This document shows, piece by piece, positions 49,798-52,383 of a DNA stretch of 52,383 nucleotides (position 1 is its first letter; each line of letters begins with the position of its first letter). The DNA comes from Caulobacterales bacterium 32-69-10 (GTDB lineage: Bacteria > Pseudomonadota > Alphaproteobacteria > Caulobacterales > Caulobacteraceae). The DNA is taken from assembly GCA_002280485.1 (NCBI GenBank), contig NCED01000024.1, positions 1 to 52,383 on the forward strand. The letters are read 5' to 3'. The notes beneath the pieces are model-generated. The model had not been told where the DNA came from, searched no databases, and saw only the letters and a program-made list of their open reading frames with translations. Made by a program: the position numbers and the translations under genes.

Positions 49798-49941
49798 CCT
49801 TCTCCCTTGAGGGAGAAGGTGGCCCGAAGGGCCGGATGAGGGGTGTCGATGCGTAGCGTCGAAGGATTCATCCGCCACCGTCGCGCGGGCCCCTCATCCG
49901 TCTTGCTTCGCAAGCCACCTTCTCCCCCGAGGGCGAGAAGG
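49798..49941. repeat. Large intergenic palindrome, second full copy
   Basis: This has the same layout as 36520-36668: the left hairpin CCTTCTCCC/GGGAGAAGG, then GGCCGGATGAGGGG, a spacer of about 50 bases, CCCCTCATCC, and a right end CCACCTTCTCCC followed by GAGAAGG. The central spacer differs in sequence from the first copy. It fills the gap between the divergent acyltransferase and GH10 genes. Confidence 0.85.
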
Positions 49942-49971
49942 ACAGCGGGCGTTACCCAAATCCTTACCCCG

Positions 49972-51069
49972 ATGGCCGATGCTGCCGCGATGTCCGGGAC
50001 CCGCGCCCTCGCCAGTCTTTCCCGCCGCGCCGTCCTGGCCGGCGGCCTGGCCATGTCGGCGTGCTCGCAGCCCTCGGCCCAGCCCGCGCTCCCTGTCGCG
50101 CCGCTGAAGGCCGCGGCGCCCTTCCCGGTGGGCGCGGCGCTCACCGCCGAGCAGCTTGCCGACCCGCTGGCGGCGGGCCTGCTGACCGCCAACTTCTCCC
50201 AGCTCACCTGTGGGATGGAGATGAAGATGGAGGTCGTCCTGCGCGAGGACGGCAGCCTCGACCTGTCCAAGGCCGACCCCATGGTCGCCTTCGCCCGCGC
50301 CAACGGCCTGCGCGTCCACGGCCACACCCTGATCTGGTACATCAACCGGCCGCCGGCCTTCGAGCGGGTCAAGGGCGATGCGGCGGCCTTTGCCAACGCC
50401 TACCGCAACTACATCCTCGGCGTCGCCGGCCATTACCGTGGACAGCTCGCCGGCTGGGACGTGGTCAACGAGCCCGTGGCCGAGGACGGCGACGGTTATC
50501 GCCAGTGCCTGTGGAGCGAGGCCTTCGGCATGGACTATGTCGACCGGGCCCTGCGCCACGCCCGGGAGGCCGATCCGACCGCCATCCTCTTCGTCAACGA
50601 ATACAACCTGGAAAGCCTGCCCAGGAAGCGGGCCAGCTTCCTGCGCCTGATCGAGGGCCTGCTCCAGCGCGGCGCGCCCCTGGGGGGCGTCGGGACCCAG
50701 ATGCATATGGGCTACGACCAGGACCCGGGCGCCATCCACACCATGATGGCCGAGCTCGGCCGCTTCGGCCTGCCGATCCACGTGTCGGAACTCGACGTCT
50801 CGACCCGTCCCGCAGGCTTCGCGCCGCCCGCGCTGCCCGAGCGGTTGCAGCGCCAGGCCCGGGTGGTCGGCGCCGCCGCCGACGCCTTCATGGCCCTGCC
50901 GGCCGCCCAGCGCTACGGCTTCACCCTGTGGGGCCTGCGCGACAAGGACAGCTGGTTGCGCTCGCCCCTGCAGAAGGGCGACCCCGACGACCGGCCCCTG
51001 CTGTTCGACGACCTCGGCCAGCCCAAGCCGGCCGCCGCCGCCTTCGTCGCCGCCGTGTCTCGCCGATGA
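49972..51069 (+). CDS. Glycoside hydrolase family 10 lipoprotein (endo-beta-1,4-xylanase-like)
   Basis: A 365-residue protein. The N-terminus is a Tat-like lipoprotein signal: SRRAVLAGG at residues 17-25 and Cys31 in MSAC. The GH10 barrel keeps its two catalytic glutamates: acid/base Glu167 in WDVVNEP and nucleophile Glu273 in HVSELDVS. Other family marks are VHGHTLIWY and FTLWGLRDKDSWL. ATG 49972 was chosen; ATG 49990 is equally possible, and upstream bases belong to the repeat. Its stop overlaps the polymerase start (ATGA), so it belongs to the polysaccharide locus and may trim or cut the exported polymer rather than digest plant xylan. Confidence 0.88.
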   Translation: MADAAAMSGTRALASLSRRAVLAGGLAMSACSQPSAQPALPVAPLKAAAPFPVGAALTAEQLADPLAAGLLTANFSQLTCGMEMKMEVVLREDGSLDLSKADPMVAFARANGLRVHGHTLIWYINRPPAFERVKGDAAAFANAYRNYILGVAGHYRGQLAGWDVVNEPVAEDGDGYRQCLWSEAFGMDYVDRALRHAREADPTAILFVNEYNLESLPRKRASFLRLIEGLLQRGAPLGGVGTQMHMGYDQDPGAIHTMMAELGRFGLPIHVSELDVSTRPAGFAPPALPERLQRQARVVGAAADAFMALPAAQRYGFTLWGLRDKDSWLRSPLQKGDPDDRPLLFDDLGQPKPAAAAFVAAVSRR

Positions 51070-52383
51070 CCACGGCCCAGCTCTATCCCTTCGGCCACGC
51101 CGCCGAGCGGCCGGCGGAGCGGCCCATCGGCGCCCGCCTGTTCGACATGGCCGAGATGGCGGTGATCTATCTCATCCTGTTCCTGATGTCGGGCGCCCTG
51201 CTGGCGCCCCTGTTCTCGCCCGACCAGAACCCGGACGCGGTGCCGTGGCTGCGCACCATGTGGCTGCCGGTCTATGGCATGATCGGCCTGCTCGCCCTGC
51301 GCGACCCTCTGCGCATGACCCGGGTGGCCGTCGGGGCCGTGATCGCCCTCACCCTCGTGGCCTGGGCCTTCCTCTCCAGCCGCTGGTCGATCCACGGCGA
51401 CATCACCAGCCGGCGATCCATCGCCCTGTTGTTCACCACCCTGTTCGGCCTCTATCTGGCGGCCCGGTTCGACTGGACCGAGCTGGTCAAGATGCTGGCC
51501 TGGCTGTTCCTGGTCCTGGCCGTCGGCAGCTACCTCGTCTCCCTCGCCGTCCCCAGCCTGGGCGCCAACGACCCGATCCACCCCGGCTCGTGGAACGGCC
51601 TGTGGTACGAGAAGAACCAGATGGGGGGCCTGATGACCCATGGCGCCCTGGTCTGCGCCGTCGCGGCCATCTTCGAGCCGACGAGGCGCAAGCTGTGGAT
51701 CTTCGCCTCGGCCCTGTGCATCGGGGCGGTGGTGATGACCGATTCCACCACCTCCCTGCTCGGCGTCGCGGTGGCCCTGGGAACCCTGATCGCCGTGCTG
51801 ATCCTGCGTTTCGGCGGCCCGCTGGCCCTGACCTGCATCTGGGCGGGCGTGGCCGGGGGCGGGGCCTTCATCGGCCTGATCACCCTGGCGCCGGACCTGT
51901 TCTTCAAGCTGATCGGCAAGGACCCCAGCCTGACCGGCCGCACCGAGATCTGGGGCGCCGTGCTGCACCGGGTCGAGCTGCACCCCTGGCTGGGCTACGG
52001 CTTCGGCGCGGTGTGGACCGACCCGTGGGGCCCGGCGTGGTTCATCCGCCACGAGGTGAAGTGGCAGGCCCCGACCGCCCACAACGGCTGGCTGGACGTG
52101 CTGCTTCAGCTCGGGATCGTCGGCCTGGCCCTGGCCGCGCTCTATTTCATCCTCACCGCGGTCGCGGCCGGCACGCGCCTGTTCCGCGGCAAGGAAGGCC
52201 TGTGGGCCATCCCCTTCGTGGCCATCTTCGCCCTGCTCAGCGTCTCGGAGAGCACCCTCCTGCAGTACAACGGCCTGCCCTGGCTGATGTACACGGTGAT
52301 CTACGACCAGGAGCCGGACGGGACCCCGGCGGCCAAGGACAAGGACCGCGCCGGCCGCACCGCCGCCTTCACCGGGGCGCTGG
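51066..52383 (+). CDS. O-antigen ligase/polysaccharide polymerase (HfsC-like), 3' end beyond window
   Basis: The frame is open from ATG 51066 to the window end (439 codons) without a stop. It encodes a multi-spanning membrane protein with about ten hydrophobic segments and a long periplasmic loop. The Wzy_C/RfaL-type motifs GRTEIWGAVLHRVELHPWLGYGFG and TAHNGWLDVLLQLGIVG are present. It should polymerise or ligate the repeat units of the polysaccharide. The start overlaps the GH10 stop by four bases, which points to coupled synthesis. The C-terminus shown (after about residue 415) is charged and Ala/Asp/Lys-rich, so the gene probably ends soon after the window. Confidence 0.88.
   Translation, partial: MTTAQLYPFGHAAERPAERPIGARLFDMAEMAVIYLILFLMSGALLAPLFSPDQNPDAVPWLRTMWLPVYGMIGLLALRDPLRMTRVAVGAVIALTLVAWAFLSSRWSIHGDITSRRSIALLFTTLFGLYLAARFDWTELVKMLAWLFLVLAVGSYLVSLAVPSLGANDPIHPGSWNGLWYEKNQMGGLMTHGALVCAVAAIFEPTRRKLWIFASALCIGAVVMTDSTTSLLGVAVALGTLIAVLILRFGGPLALTCIWAGVAGGGAFIGLITLAPDLFFKLIGKDPSLTGRTEIWGAVLHRVELHPWLGYGFGAVWTDPWGPAWFIRHEVKWQAPTAHNGWLDVLLQLGIVGLALAALYFILTAVAAGTRLFRGKEGLWAIPFVAIFALLSVSESTLLQYNGLPWLMYTVIYDQEPDGTPAAKDKDRAGRTAAFTGAL

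Noticed and set aside
1..52383. CRISPR array, tRNA/rRNA, integrase, transposase or toxin-antitoxin pair
   Set aside because: None recognised on either strand by reading frames, repeats or tRNA-like folds.

Overview
The window reads as a chromosomal segment of a high-G+C alphaproteobacterium, most likely Caulobacterales (Caulobacter/Phenylobacterium-like). Reasons: strong G/C third-position bias, many TonB/RcnB/EF-hand type proteins, a NasT-regulated nitrate assimilation cluster, and a Wza/Wzc/polymerase polysaccharide locus resembling the holdfast genes of that order. I see no rRNA, tRNA, CRISPR array, insertion sequence, integrase or phage gene. Nearly all sequence is coding and no gene-free stretch exceeds 300 bases.

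Layout. (1) 1-248: 3' end of a urocanate hydratase. (2) 323-11744: nitrate assimilation: nasT (ANTAR antiterminator), a broken nasS (nitrate sensor), an outer-membrane porin behind a NasT-type leader with an overlapping terminator, then nasA (transporter), nirB, nirD, nasC and a siroheme methyltransferase in one tightly packed run that starts with a second NasT-like leader. A GNAT acetyltransferase sits between on the minus strand. (3) 11785-16849 (minus): a TolC / HlyD / ABC exporter operon whose ABC ATPase domain has lost every catalytic motif, preceded by a cysteine-free OxyR-like LysR regulator and an ATAG-N7-CTAT palindrome. (4) 16899-19620: a Tat-exported flavin amine oxidase overlapping a c-type cytochrome, divergent from a secreted RidA. 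This looks like a complete periplasmic amine or amino-acid dehydrogenation module. (5) 19826-24767: quinoprotein dehydrogenase, exported amidohydrolase and OFA-type MFS permease. (6) 24778-31611: MEKHLA-domain protein, class I PHA synthase, APH/P-loop kinase fusion, patatin phospholipase and soluble PQQ sugar dehydrogenase. (7) 31691-33193: gatB. (8) 33240-35106: three RcnB-like secreted proteins, two of them merged by an apparent deletion. (9) 35293-39245: glutathione-transferase-like protein, small SEL1-like protein, six-EF-hand protein, DHA2 efflux pump. (10) 39252-44129: LysR, TonB-dependent receptor and exported metallophosphoesterase. (11) 44172-45299: three small genes. (12) 45348-52383: polysaccharide export locus with Wza-like, Wzz/Wzc-like, Wzc-ATPase-like (degenerate P-loop), acyltransferase, GH10 lipoprotein and O-antigen-ligase/polymerase genes. 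The last gene runs off the window.

Most notable: the two NasT-type RNA leaders with matching AACG hexaloops combined with a disrupted nasS, which predicts nitrate-independent expression; the intact but catalytically dead ABC exporter with an OxyR-like operator; and the periplasmic amine oxidase / cytochrome c / RidA module. Two separate deletion-like lesions (nasS and the RcnB pair) and five low-G+C patches at conserved motifs in nirB and nasC raise the question whether some of this is assembly artefact.
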